A DNA stretch of 21,844 nucleotides from VAZQ01 sp040510075 (GTDB taxonomy: Bacteria; Pseudomonadota; Alphaproteobacteria; Rhizobiales; Xanthobacteraceae), in the NCBI GenBank assembly GCA_040510075.1, contig JBEVJT010000282.1, positions 1-21,844 of the forward strand, written 5' to 3'. Both the position numbers and the translations under genes were made by a program. The notes under the pieces were generated by a model. It searched no databases. It saw nothing but the letters and a program-made list of their open reading frames with translations, and was not told the origin of the DNA. Below, piece by piece: positions 13,896 to 21,237 of this stretch. The number at the start of each line of letters is the position of its first letter. The first letter of the stretch is position 1.

Positions 13896-15691
13896 TCTCG
13901 GACGAGGACGTAACGCCCGGGCGCATCCTCGATCGGCGGCAGGCGGCCCGCGCCGGGCGGCCGCGCGGGCACCTCGGTCGGATCATGCTGCTTGAGCCAC
14001 TTGATCCAATCCGGCCACCACGAGCCGGGGTGCTCCTTTGCCTTGTTCAGCCATGTCTCCACGTTGGAGCTCTTTGGCCTCGGCCCGGTCCAATATTGAT
14101 ATTTCATCTTCTCCGGCGGGTTCACCACTCCCGCAATGTGCCCCGACCCGGCCAGCACGAAGCGCAGCTTGCCTCCGAAATGTTTGGTGCCCAGCAGCAC
14201 CGATTTCGCTGGAGCGATATGGTCCTCGCGCGTGGCGACGTGATAGCTCGGGATGCTCACCTGCTTGAGGTCGAGCTTCTTGGTCCCCATCTCCATGCGG
14301 CCTTTGCTCAGCCGGTTCTCCAGGTAGCAGTTGCGGAGGTAATAGGAGTGATTGGCCGCAGGCAATCGCGTTGAATCGGAGTTCCAATATAGCAGATCGA
14401 AGGGTGCCGGTTCCTTTCCTTTCAGGTAATTGTTGATCACGTACGGCCACAGCAGATCATTCGAGCGCAGCAGGTTGAACACGGTCGCTATCCTCTCGCC
14501 CTCGAGGTAGCCACGCTTCTTCATCTCGCGCTCGCGCGCAGCGATCTGCTCCTCGTCGACGAATACCTTCAGCTCGCCGGCGTGAGTGAAATCTACCTGC
14601 GCGGCGAAATAGGTTGCGGAGACGACGCGATTGTCGCCTTCGCTGGCCATGTAGGCGAGCGTGGCGCTCAGCAAGGTTCCGCCAACGCAGTATCCGAGCG
14701 CATGCACTTCGCGCTCGCCCGTGGCTTTCTCAATCATCTCGAGCGCGGCAAGGGGCCCCTCGCGCATGTAGTCTTCGAAAGTCTTGCCGGCGAGGTGCGC
14801 ATCGGGATTCACCCAGGAGATGAGAAACACCGTAAGCCCCTGCGCAACGGACCAGCGGACGAAGGACTTCTCTGGGGTGAGATCGAGAATGTAGAATTTG
14901 TTGATCCAGGGTGGGATGATGAGCAGCGGCCTTTTCCGCACGGTTTCCGTGCTCGGGGCGTATTGGATGAGCTGCATCAGCTCGTTTTGGAAGATCACCT
15001 TGCCGGGCGTGACCGCGAGATTGCGCCCGACCTCGAACATCTTGGCGTCCGTCTGGCGGATCTTCAGATGACCATGCCCGGCGGCAATATCCTCCGCCAG
15101 CATGTGCAGCCCGCGGACGAGATTTTCCGCCTTGGAGGCCATGGTTTCGCGCAGCAGTTCGGGATTCGTGAGCACGAAGTTGGAAGGCGCGATCGCGTTT
15201 GCGATCTGCCGCACATAGAACTCCGCCTTCTGGCGAGTATGAGGATCCATTCCGCCGGTTTCGTGCACGAGGCGGTTCGCCCATTCGACGGTCAAGAGAT
15301 ACGCCTGCTTGAGAAAATCGAAGAACTGATTGCTGGACCATTCCGGATCGGCGAAACGCTTGTCGCCGGGTTTCGGCGCCGCAACCGGCGCCGCCTCCTC
15401 GCCGGCCATGCGTTTGACCGCGTTGGCCCACAGATCGAGATAAGCCTTGCTCAGTTGCGACTGCAGTTCGAGCGTGCGCTGAGGATCGCGCAACCAGTAG
15501 TCCGCGACCTGGCTCAGCGTCTTAACCATGTCCGTAAGCTGCGGAAACTGGTTTTCGACCTGGCCCGTTTCGCGCGGTTTAAGATAGGCAGCGAGCGCCT
15601 TGCCGCCCTCTTCCATCATGCGCGCAAAGTTATGGGCAAGCTCCTCGAATTCCGAAGGGCCGCTTTGCGCCGGCTCTGACGGGGCTCTCAC
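13892..15691 (-). CDS. phaC: Class I polyhydroxyalkanoate (PHB) synthase
   Basis: A 599-aa class I PhaC, the usual length. It polymerises (R)-3-hydroxybutyryl-CoA into storage polyester on granules. The lipase-like box GYCVGG places the nucleophile at C335. The other triad members are D490 (ATREDHIAP) and H518 (GSGHIAGVVNPP). The N-terminal domain (about 1-240) includes the conserved PSNFVLTNPELL and GKVIFQNELMQLIQY. The start is GTG 15691, with GAGG six bases upstream. It is a single gene, with glt genes following on the same strand after 55 bp. It faces the lipoprotein gene across a 211-bp divergent gap. All catalytic residues are present, so it should be active. Confidence 0.97.
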   Translation of the reverse strand: MRAPSEPAQSGPSEFEELAHNFARMMEEGGKALAAYLKPRETGQVENQFPQLTDMVKTLSQVADYWLRDPQRTLELQSQLSKAYLDLWANAVKRMAGEEAAPVAAPKPGDKRFADPEWSSNQFFDFLKQAYLLTVEWANRLVHETGGMDPHTRQKAEFYVRQIANAIAPSNFVLTNPELLRETMASKAENLVRGLHMLAEDIAAGHGHLKIRQTDAKMFEVGRNLAVTPGKVIFQNELMQLIQYAPSTETVRKRPLLIIPPWINKFYILDLTPEKSFVRWSVAQGLTVFLISWVNPDAHLAGKTFEDYMREGPLAALEMIEKATGEREVHALGYCVGGTLLSATLAYMASEGDNRVVSATYFAAQVDFTHAGELKVFVDEEQIAAREREMKKRGYLEGERIATVFNLLRSNDLLWPYVINNYLKGKEPAPFDLLYWNSDSTRLPAANHSYYLRNCYLENRLSKGRMEMGTKKLDLKQVSIPSYHVATREDHIAPAKSVLLGTKHFGGKLRFVLAGSGHIAGVVNPPEKMKYQYWTGPRPKSSNVETWLNKAKEHPGSWWPDWIKWLKQHDPTEVPARPPGAGRLPPIEDAPGRYVLVRD

Positions 15692-15902
15692 GGGATGCCT
15701 CGATCGGGAGGTAATGACGTCCGCACATTCTCAGATTTAGCTTTCGGCTCAGCGGCTGCAAGGCGCATGCCGGCAAGGGGTTGCCGATGAGGCCTGACGT
15801 CGCCGCCCCGGTGCGGCCAACCTTGCTTTTGTCATATTGGGGTCGTAGAGCATTGGGGCAATTAATTGAATTCGCATCGATTTCCGTCATTGGCGATGTG
15901 CT
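15692..15902. promoter_or_regulatory. Divergent promoter region phaC / lipoprotein
   Basis: A 211-bp gap between outward-reading genes. It must hold the phaC promoter. A perfect palindrome, CAATTAATTG (15859-15868), lies 35 bp before the plus-strand ATG. No convincing -35/-10 pair was found. Confidence 0.35.
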
Positions 15903-16247
15903 ATGGGCGATCGAGGGGCGCGCATCTCGCGCACGATTTCAGAGGCTCGGAGCCTGACAGTTTCTTATAGATTGGTCGCATGGACCCTCCTGCTTGTTGC
16001 GGGTCTTCTCGGCGGCTGCACGTCCGCGAGCAAGATGGGCGATTACGTACCTGCGAGCACAGGCGGCTTGTCCGAAGGCGCGCCCGACCGTCCGCCTACA
16101 CCCTACGCATACCCGGCGGTGCATGAAATGCCACCGCCGCGGGACAGCCGCGTGCTCACCAGTGCCGAGCAGCAAAAGCTCGAAGACGATTTGGCGGCCG
16201 CACGAAGCCGCGCCGCAGCTGCTTCGGGCAGCGGGGGCAAGCAATGA
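15903..16247 (+). CDS. Small proline-rich lipoprotein, function unknown
   Basis: A 114-aa reading with a hydrophobic stretch LVAWTLLLVAGLLGGC at 24-39. The LGGC ending is an acceptable lipobox, so C39 would be lipidated after cleavage. The mature part is short, proline-rich (APDRPPTPYAYPAVHEMPPP) and ends in a small Ala-rich helix (EQQKLEDDLAAARSRAAAA). The first ATG (15903) has no ribosome site and gives an unusually long n-region. An internal TTG at codon 24 would start just at the hydrophobic core, so the true start is uncertain. It lies 50 bp before the aminotransferase gene on the same strand. No function can be named. Confidence 0.65.
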   Translation: MGDRGARISRTISEARSLTVSYRLVAWTLLLVAGLLGGCTSASKMGDYVPASTGGLSEGAPDRPPTPYAYPAVHEMPPPRDSRVLTSAEQQKLEDDLAAARSRAAAASGSGGKQ

Positions 16248-16297
16248 CAAAACTGAAACCGCGCCAGCAAGCCCGGGCAGGCGGTTAAGAGTCGGTC

Positions 16298-17515
16298 ATG
16301 GAAGAATTCCACCGCATCCGGCGATTGCCCCCGTATGTGTTCGAGCAAGTCAATCGCGCCAAGGCGGTGGCGCGCAATGCCGGCGCAGACATCATCGATC
16401 TCGGCATGGGCAATCCTGATCTGCCTACCCCGGCCCACGTCGTCGAGAAGCTTAGGGAGACGGTCGGAAAGCCGCGCACGGATCGCTATTCGGCATCGCG
16501 CGGCATTGCCGGCCTGCGCCGCGCTCAGGCCGCCTATTACGCGCGCCGGTTCGGGGTGAAGCTTAATCCGGAAAGCCAGATCGTCACCACGCTCGGCTCA
16601 AAGGAAGGCTTCGCCAACGTGGCCCAGGCGATCACGGCTCCCGGCGATGTGATCCTTGTCCCCAACCCGAGTTATCCGATTCACGCATTTGGCTTTCTCA
16701 TGGCAGGCGGCGCGATCCGCTCGGTGCCCTCCGAACCCGGCGCGGAATTTTTCCGGGCAGTGGAGCGCGCCATCGTGCACTCCATTCCGCCACCGCTTGC
16801 GGTGATCGTCTGTTACCCTGCCAATCCCACCGCTTATGTCGCCGACCTCGATTTCTATCGGGAATTAATTCCGTTCGCGAAGAAGCACGGCTTGTTCGTG
16901 TTATCTGACCTGGCCTACGCGGAAGTCTATTTCGACAACCAGCCGCCGCCTTCGTTGCTGCAAGTGCCGGGGGCGCTGGATGTCGCCGTCGAGTTCACGT
17001 CGATGTCGAAAACCTATTCCATGCCGGGGTGGCGCATCGGCTTTGCGGTGGGCAATGAGCGCATCATCGCGGCGCTCGCGCGCGTCAAGTCGTACCTGGA
17101 CTACGGCGCCTTCACGCCGGTCCAGGTGGCGGCTGCTGCTGCGCTGAACGGGCCCGATGACTGCATCCGCGAAATGCGGGAAACCTACAAGCGACGGCGC
17201 GATGTGCTCGTCGAATCCTTCGGGCGCGCCGGATGGGATATCCCGCCGCCGCGTGCCTCCATGTTTGCATGGGCGCCGATCCCGGAAACGTTTCAAAGCC
17301 TCGGCAGCGTGGAGTTCTCGACGCTCCTTGTCGAAAAAGCCGAAGTTGCCGTTTCGCCTGGCATCGGTTTCGGCGAACACGGCGAAGGCTCTGTGCGCAT
17401 TGCGCTGGTAGAGAATGAGCAGCGCATTCGCCAGGCGGCGCGCAACATTCGACGCTTTCTTGAGTCGAGCCCGGAAAAGTTGCACAACGTCCTCCCCTTG
17501 GCCAAGCGGGGCTAG
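16298..17515 (+). CDS. alaC: AlaC-type PLP aminotransferase (class I/II)
   Basis: A 405-aa fold-type I aminotransferase. It matches AlaC (glutamate-pyruvate aminotransferase) closely in layout: RLPPYVFEQV near the start, IDLGMGNPDLPTP (33-45), RYSASRGIAGLRRA (63-76), GSKEGFANV and VPNPSYPIHAFGF (121-133). The PLP lysine is K238 in SMSKTYSMPGWRIGF. N177 (NPT), D204 and Y207 are the other cofactor contacts. Proteins of this group in Rhizobiales are often labelled LL-diaminopimelate aminotransferase. The sequence alone cannot separate alanine synthesis from that role. Position just before homoserine dehydrogenase would fit either. ATG 16298 is used, with a weak GAG upstream. Confidence 0.85.
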   Translation: MEEFHRIRRLPPYVFEQVNRAKAVARNAGADIIDLGMGNPDLPTPAHVVEKLRETVGKPRTDRYSASRGIAGLRRAQAAYYARRFGVKLNPESQIVTTLGSKEGFANVAQAITAPGDVILVPNPSYPIHAFGFLMAGGAIRSVPSEPGAEFFRAVERAIVHSIPPPLAVIVCYPANPTAYVADLDFYRELIPFAKKHGLFVLSDLAYAEVYFDNQPPPSLLQVPGALDVAVEFTSMSKTYSMPGWRIGFAVGNERIIAALARVKSYLDYGAFTPVQVAAAAALNGPDDCIREMRETYKRRRDVLVESFGRAGWDIPPPRASMFAWAPIPETFQSLGSVEFSTLLVEKAEVAVSPGIGFGEHGEGSVRIALVENEQRIRQAARNIRRFLESSPEKLHNVLPLAKRG

Positions 17516-17561
17516 AGCGCGTTTCGATGAAATTGAGCCGCAGTCGTGCCACACACACGTC

Positions 17562-17665
17562 CGGCTCCCTCTCCCATAGGGAGAGGGTTGGGGTGAGGGG
17601 TTTTGAGCTATCGGTGAACGGTAACGCCCTCACCCCACCCTCTCCCCAAATGGGGAGAGGGAGTC
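17562..17665. repeat. Paired-hairpin intergenic repeat
   Basis: CCCTCTCCC-ATA-GGGAGAGGG (17567-17587) and CCCTCTCCCC-AAAT-GGGGAGAGGG (17638-17661) are two perfect hairpins. GGGTTGGGGTGAGGG and CCCTCACCCCACCC also pair across the centre. This GGGGTGAGGG element is widespread between genes in Proteobacteria. Here it separates the aminotransferase from hom and may end the upstream transcript. Confidence 0.75.
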
Positions 17666-17750
17666 CCCGCCGTGCGTTTCGCGCGGTTGTGAATCAATCT
17701 CACCGGAACACGCGCTAGACCGCCGCGACGAAGCGGGTGGACAATTCGTC

Positions 17751-19076
17751 ATGGCTGCGGCGCTGAAGGTCGGCATCGCCGGTTTGGGCACTGTCGGCGC
17801 CGCCGTGGTCGAACTGATCCAGTCTCAGCGGGAAACGCTCACCGCGCGTTGCGGCCGCCCGATCGAGGTCGTCGCTGTATGCGCCCGCTCGCGCAATAAG
17901 AAGCGCCGCCTCTCGCTCAAAGGTCTGCGATGGGTGGACGATCCGGTCCGCCTTGCCGCCGATCGCGAAATCGACGTCTTTGTGGAATTGATCGGCGGCG
18001 AGCGGGATCCTGCCAAAGCTGCGGTTTGGGCGGCTCTCGCCGGCTGCAAATCCGTTGTCACCGCGAACAAGGCACTGCTTGCGCGCCAGGGGGTTGCGTT
18101 GGCTGCGCTTGCCGAAAAGCATCACGTGGCGCTCAACTTCGAAGCCGCAGTCGGTGGTGCGATCCCCATTGTCAAAACCTTGCGCGAAGGGCTTGCCGGC
18201 AATTCGCTGGCGCGCGTCTACGGAATTCTGAACGGAACCTGCAACTACATTCTCACGCGCATGGAGCAGGACAAATTGTCGTTTGCGCAGTGCCTGCAGG
18301 AAGCGCAGCGGCTCGGCTATGCCGAGGCGGACCCGAGCTTCGATGTCGACGGACATGACACGGCGCAGAAGCTTGCCATTCTTGCGAGCCTTGCCTTCGG
18401 CACCAAGCTCGATCAGCGGGCGGTCTATGTCGAAGGTATCTCTTCGCTCGCTCCCGAGGATCTCGAATGGGCGAGCGAGCTGGGATACCGCGTCAAGCTC
18501 CTCGGCGTTGCGGTCAGGACCGAGCAAGGCATCGAGCAGCGCGTGCATCCTACGATGGTCCCCAAGGACTCCGCGCTGGCGCAGATCATGGGCGTGACGA
18601 ACGCGGTGAGTATTGATGCCGAGGCCATGGCTCCCATCACGTTGGTGGGCCCCGGCGCCGGCGGATCGGCTACCGCCTCCGCCGTGCTTTCCGACATCGG
18701 GGATATCGCGCGCGGAGTGCGCACCGCGCCCTTGGGCATGCCTGCGGCGCGCCTTGCCAACATCGAGAAAGCGCCCATGCAGCGTCACGAGGGTGGCTAC
18801 TACATCCGGCTGCGCGCAGTCGACAGGCCGGGCACTGCCGCCAGCATTGCCCGACGGCTTGCGCAGCAGAACATCTCACTTGAATCCATCGTGCAGCGCC
18901 ACCGCGGCGGCAGGCCGCTGGGCGGCGACGAGCCAGGATCGGCGCTTGAACCTGTTCCGGTCATCCTGATCACATATGCAACGACGGAAGACGCCGTGCG
19001 CAAAGCGCTGAGTGCCGTCCGGCGCGACCGTGTTATTCTGGGCAAGCCGCAAGTCATCCGCATCGAAAAAAACTGA
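17751..19076 (+). CDS. hom: Homoserine dehydrogenase
   Basis: A 441-aa monofunctional homoserine dehydrogenase with a C-terminal ACT domain. It reduces aspartate semialdehyde to homoserine, the branch to threonine, methionine and isoleucine. The dinucleotide-binding loop is GIAGLGTVGAA (8-18). TANKALLA (104-111) carries catalytic K107. GILNGTCNYILT (158-169) and ADPSFDVDGHDTAQKL (193-208) are the substrate and dimer signatures. The ACT domain spans about 350-437 (YYIRLRAVDRPGTAASIARR at its start) and usually senses threonine. ATG 17751 has GGTGGA upstream. There is no fused aspartokinase. glpX follows 50 bp later on the same strand, so cotranscription is likely. Confidence 0.96.
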   Translation: MAAALKVGIAGLGTVGAAVVELIQSQRETLTARCGRPIEVVAVCARSRNKKRRLSLKGLRWVDDPVRLAADREIDVFVELIGGERDPAKAAVWAALAGCKSVVTANKALLARQGVALAALAEKHHVALNFEAAVGGAIPIVKTLREGLAGNSLARVYGILNGTCNYILTRMEQDKLSFAQCLQEAQRLGYAEADPSFDVDGHDTAQKLAILASLAFGTKLDQRAVYVEGISSLAPEDLEWASELGYRVKLLGVAVRTEQGIEQRVHPTMVPKDSALAQIMGVTNAVSIDAEAMAPITLVGPGAGGSATASAVLSDIGDIARGVRTAPLGMPAARLANIEKAPMQRHEGGYYIRLRAVDRPGTAASIARRLAQQNISLESIVQRHRGGRPLGGDEPGSALEPVPVILITYATTEDAVRKALSAVRRDRVILGKPQVIRIEKN

Positions 19077-19126
19077 TATTATCCTGCAACAAGCTGTTTC
19101 GCGGGAAGCAAGCAAAGGGAGGGCAG

Positions 19127-20149
19127 GTGTCGCTCATGAAGAAACCCGGCGTGGTATCTTCCATTACCATCCAGCCCGAACTTGCGATCGAGCGCGTTCT
19201 CTCGCTCGAGATCGTGCGGGTGACCGAACGCGCGGCGGTTTCGGCGGCACGGCTCACCGGGCGCGGAAACGAGAAAGCCGCCGACCAGGCGGCGGTCGAT
19301 GCCATGCGCCGCGAGCTCAACAAGCTGCCCATCGACGGCACGGTGGTGATCGGCGAGGGCGAGCGCGATGAAGCGCCCATGCTGTTTATCGGCGAGAAGG
19401 TGGGCAACAAGCACGGGCCGAAGGTCGACATCGCCGTCGATCCGCTTGAGGGCACGACGTTGTGCGCCAAGGACATGCCTGGCGCGATTGCGACCATGGC
19501 TATGGCGGAAGAAGGCACGCTCCTCAACGCCCCCGATGTGTACATGGAAAAGATCGCCATTGGCCCAGGCTATCCGGGCGGCGTGGTCGATCTTGATGCG
19601 CTTCCGGAGGAAAACATCCGCAGGCTGGCCGCGGCCAAAGGAGTGCAGCCGCATGAGATAACGGCGCTTATTCTCGATCGGCCCCGGCACGCGGAGTTGA
19701 TCGCCGGAGTGCGCAAAACGGGAGCGGCGTTGCGGCTGATTACGGATGGAGACGTGGCGGGCGTTATTCACACCGCCGATGCTGCCAATACCGGCATAGA
19801 CATTTACATGGGCATCGGCGGGGCGCCCGAGGGGGTGCTGGCGGCGGCCGCGCTGCGCTGCATCGGCGGGCAGATGCAATGCCGGCTCGTTCTCGATACG
19901 GAGGCAAAGCGGGCTCGCGCGGCAAGAATGGGGATCAGAGATCCACGCAAGAAATACGAGATTGCCGACCTGGTGCGCGGCGACTGTTTATTTTCGGCCA
20001 CGGGGGTCACCGATGGCGCGCTGCTCAGAGGCGTGCGTTCCAACCAGAAGGTCATCACGACCGAAACTGTCGTGATGCGCTCCGTCACCGGAACCGTGCG
20101 CTGGATCAGGGCGGAGCATCGGCAGTTCGAGAAATTTCATCTCGACTAA
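19127..20149 (+). CDS. glpX: Class II fructose-1,6-bisphosphatase (GlpX)
   Basis: A 340-aa GlpX-type phosphatase, full length. It hydrolyses fructose-1,6-bisphosphate to fructose-6-phosphate in gluconeogenesis, using Mn/Mg. Signatures are IDGTVVIGEGERDEAPML (69-86) and DIAVDPLEGTTLCAKD (101-116), with metal-ligand Asp/Glu residues, and GIGGAPEGVLAAAALRCIGG in the C-terminal half. The start is either GTG 19127, only 3-4 bases after GGAGGG, or ATG 19136, 12-13 bases after it. GTG is kept because the gap to the ribosome site is otherwise long. In Rhizobiales the hom-glpX order is usual and glpX is, from memory, commonly followed by recJ. Here recJ is not present downstream. Confidence 0.96.
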   Translation: MSLMKKPGVVSSITIQPELAIERVLSLEIVRVTERAAVSAARLTGRGNEKAADQAAVDAMRRELNKLPIDGTVVIGEGERDEAPMLFIGEKVGNKHGPKVDIAVDPLEGTTLCAKDMPGAIATMAMAEEGTLLNAPDVYMEKIAIGPGYPGGVVDLDALPEENIRRLAAAKGVQPHEITALILDRPRHAELIAGVRKTGAALRLITDGDVAGVIHTADAANTGIDIYMGIGGAPEGVLAAAALRCIGGQMQCRLVLDTEAKRARAARMGIRDPRKKYEIADLVRGDCLFSATGVTDGALLRGVRSNQKVITTETVVMRSVTGTVRWIRAEHRQFEKFHLD

Positions 20150-20193
20150 GCAGCCTGCGCCCGCATCATGCCGGTAATGCAGGGGAATTGCTG

Positions 20194-20313
20194 GTGATGG
20201 GCAACGGCGGCAGCGACGACGACCTGGGAGAGTTGCGCATCGCATGTGATCGGATGCTGCATGAAGGATACGACGCCATTGCTAAGTTTTACGTGGGCCG
20301 CCCATTGCATTGA
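20194..20313 (+). CDS. Possible small ORF, 39 aa
   Basis: Tentative. GTG 20194 (or ATG 20197) starts a short reading with MGNGGSDDDLGELRIACDRM, ending KFYVGRPLH. AGGGG at 20181-20185 lies eight bases before the GTG. The composition looks protein-like: acidic N-terminus, amphipathic helix, GYDAIAKF. It sits 44 bp after glpX on the same strand, so it could be a third gene of that operon or the tail of a lost gene. I recognise no family. Confidence 0.35.
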   Translation: MMGNGGSDDDLGELRIACDRMLHEGYDAIAKFYVGRPLH

Positions 20314-20544
20314 AAAGTTCGCTCGGCCTCCTTCCTCGGGCTGAGTAGTGCCGGGCCCCGGGTCGAGCGGGATGCTGGCTTGGCCCGTCTCGGTCTGGGG
20401 CTAATAAGCGGTATGTCCGCAGTTGGCGGAAGCGGACGTGTGATCGTTGAAGAGCACTTCGGGTTTTGACCCTGACCGGACCTAGCGGCGTCAGTGATGG
20501 TGAGCATGCATTTTTTTTGTTCAGCAGAGAGAACACAACCCACC
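20314..20544. other. Non-coding junction after glpX
   Basis: Together with 20150-20193 this forms the ~395-bp gap before the methyltransferase, or 231 bp if the small ORF is real. It contains a hairpin with GTCCGC (20415-20420) and GCGGAC (20432-20437), text such as TTCGGGTTTTGACCCTGACC that looks like repeat DNA, and an eight-T tract at about 20512-20519. Nothing coding is supported. It marks the change from the core hom-glpX block to an accessory pair. Confidence 0.5.
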
Positions 20545-21153
20545 TCACGGGGCCAGTTGCTTGAACACTGCGCCGTAATGATAAGGCGGCAGTTCGACAA
20601 GCCGAATGAGTTTCAGGCCGCTCGCTCCACCCGCCTCGATAGTCTGCTCCGGCGATAGCCTCAATTCGGTCTTTGGTCCGCGCGCTTCGCCCAAAATCGT
20701 CGTTTCCTCAGGTGGCCGCCGATGCCAATTTACGATGGCAAATTGACCGGTTGGCTTTAGCGTCTTGCGGACCGCGTGTACTAATCGGAGCCGATCGGGG
20801 ACGCCGTGAAAGGCGTTCGCCATGAAAACAAAATCAACCGGTCGGGGTGCGAGCTTACCAAGCTCATAGGCATCACCCGCTACGAGGTCGCAATTGGTCA
20901 GGCCGCTTTCCGTCAGACGATGGCGCGCCACTTCCAGTAAGTTGGGATCAAGATCAAGCGCAACGACATGGTGCGCCTGCTTCGCAATTTGCAGTGTAAA
21001 CCAGCCATCTCCCGAGCAGAGATCGATCACCTCCATGCCCGGCAAGATTCCAACTCTGGCAAGCACTCCCGCAGGATCAGGCCATAGAGCCTCCCACCAT
21101 CCGGCGATCGGCATTTCAGTGCCTTCGAAGAAGCCTGGGAGACCGCTGCTCAT
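20545..21153 (-). CDS. Class I SAM-dependent methyltransferase
   Basis: A 202-aa small methyltransferase of the Rossmann-like class. Motif I is EVIDLCSGDGWFT (41-53), followed by the acidic end of strand 2, VVALDLDPNLL (63-73), motif DLVAGDAYELG (89-99) and DFVFMANAFHGVPD (107-120). It opens MSSGLPGFFEGTEMPIAGWW, with a WWEALWPDP stretch typical of a group often found beside metal-transport genes. ATG 21153 is preferred. A GTG at 21177 adds eight residues. It is divergent from the cation transporter with an 84-bp gap, suggesting shared control. The substrate is unknown. A role with metals or metalloids is only inferred from its neighbour. Confidence 0.85.
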   Translation of the reverse strand: MSSGLPGFFEGTEMPIAGWWEALWPDPAGVLARVGILPGMEVIDLCSGDGWFTLQIAKQAHHVVALDLDPNLLEVARHRLTESGLTNCDLVAGDAYELGKLAPRPVDFVFMANAFHGVPDRLRLVHAVRKTLKPTGQFAIVNWHRRPPEETTILGEARGPKTELRLSPEQTIEAGGASGLKLIRLVELPPYHYGAVFKQLAP

Positions 21154-21237
21154 ATCGACTGTGTCGCTTATTGGCACGAATGCGACGTCCCACCGTCTGC
21201 GATTGTATAACGCGCCATCGAAGCCTTATTTAGAGGT

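Noticed and set aside
14582..15679. 365-codon plus-strand ORF opposite phaC
   Set aside because: A shadow of phaC in the antisense codon phase, with no domain and no start signals.
17715..18788. 357-codon minus-strand ORF opposite hom
   Set aside because: Antisense to a well-supported homoserine dehydrogenase. Its composition is that of a mirror frame (Arg, Gly, His rich).
21203..21232. Leaderless promoter for the cation transporter (TTGTAT ... TATTTA)
   Set aside because: The box matches are only about half consensus and the spacer is 18 bp. Not strong enough to list, although AGAGG is too near the ATG for normal initiation.
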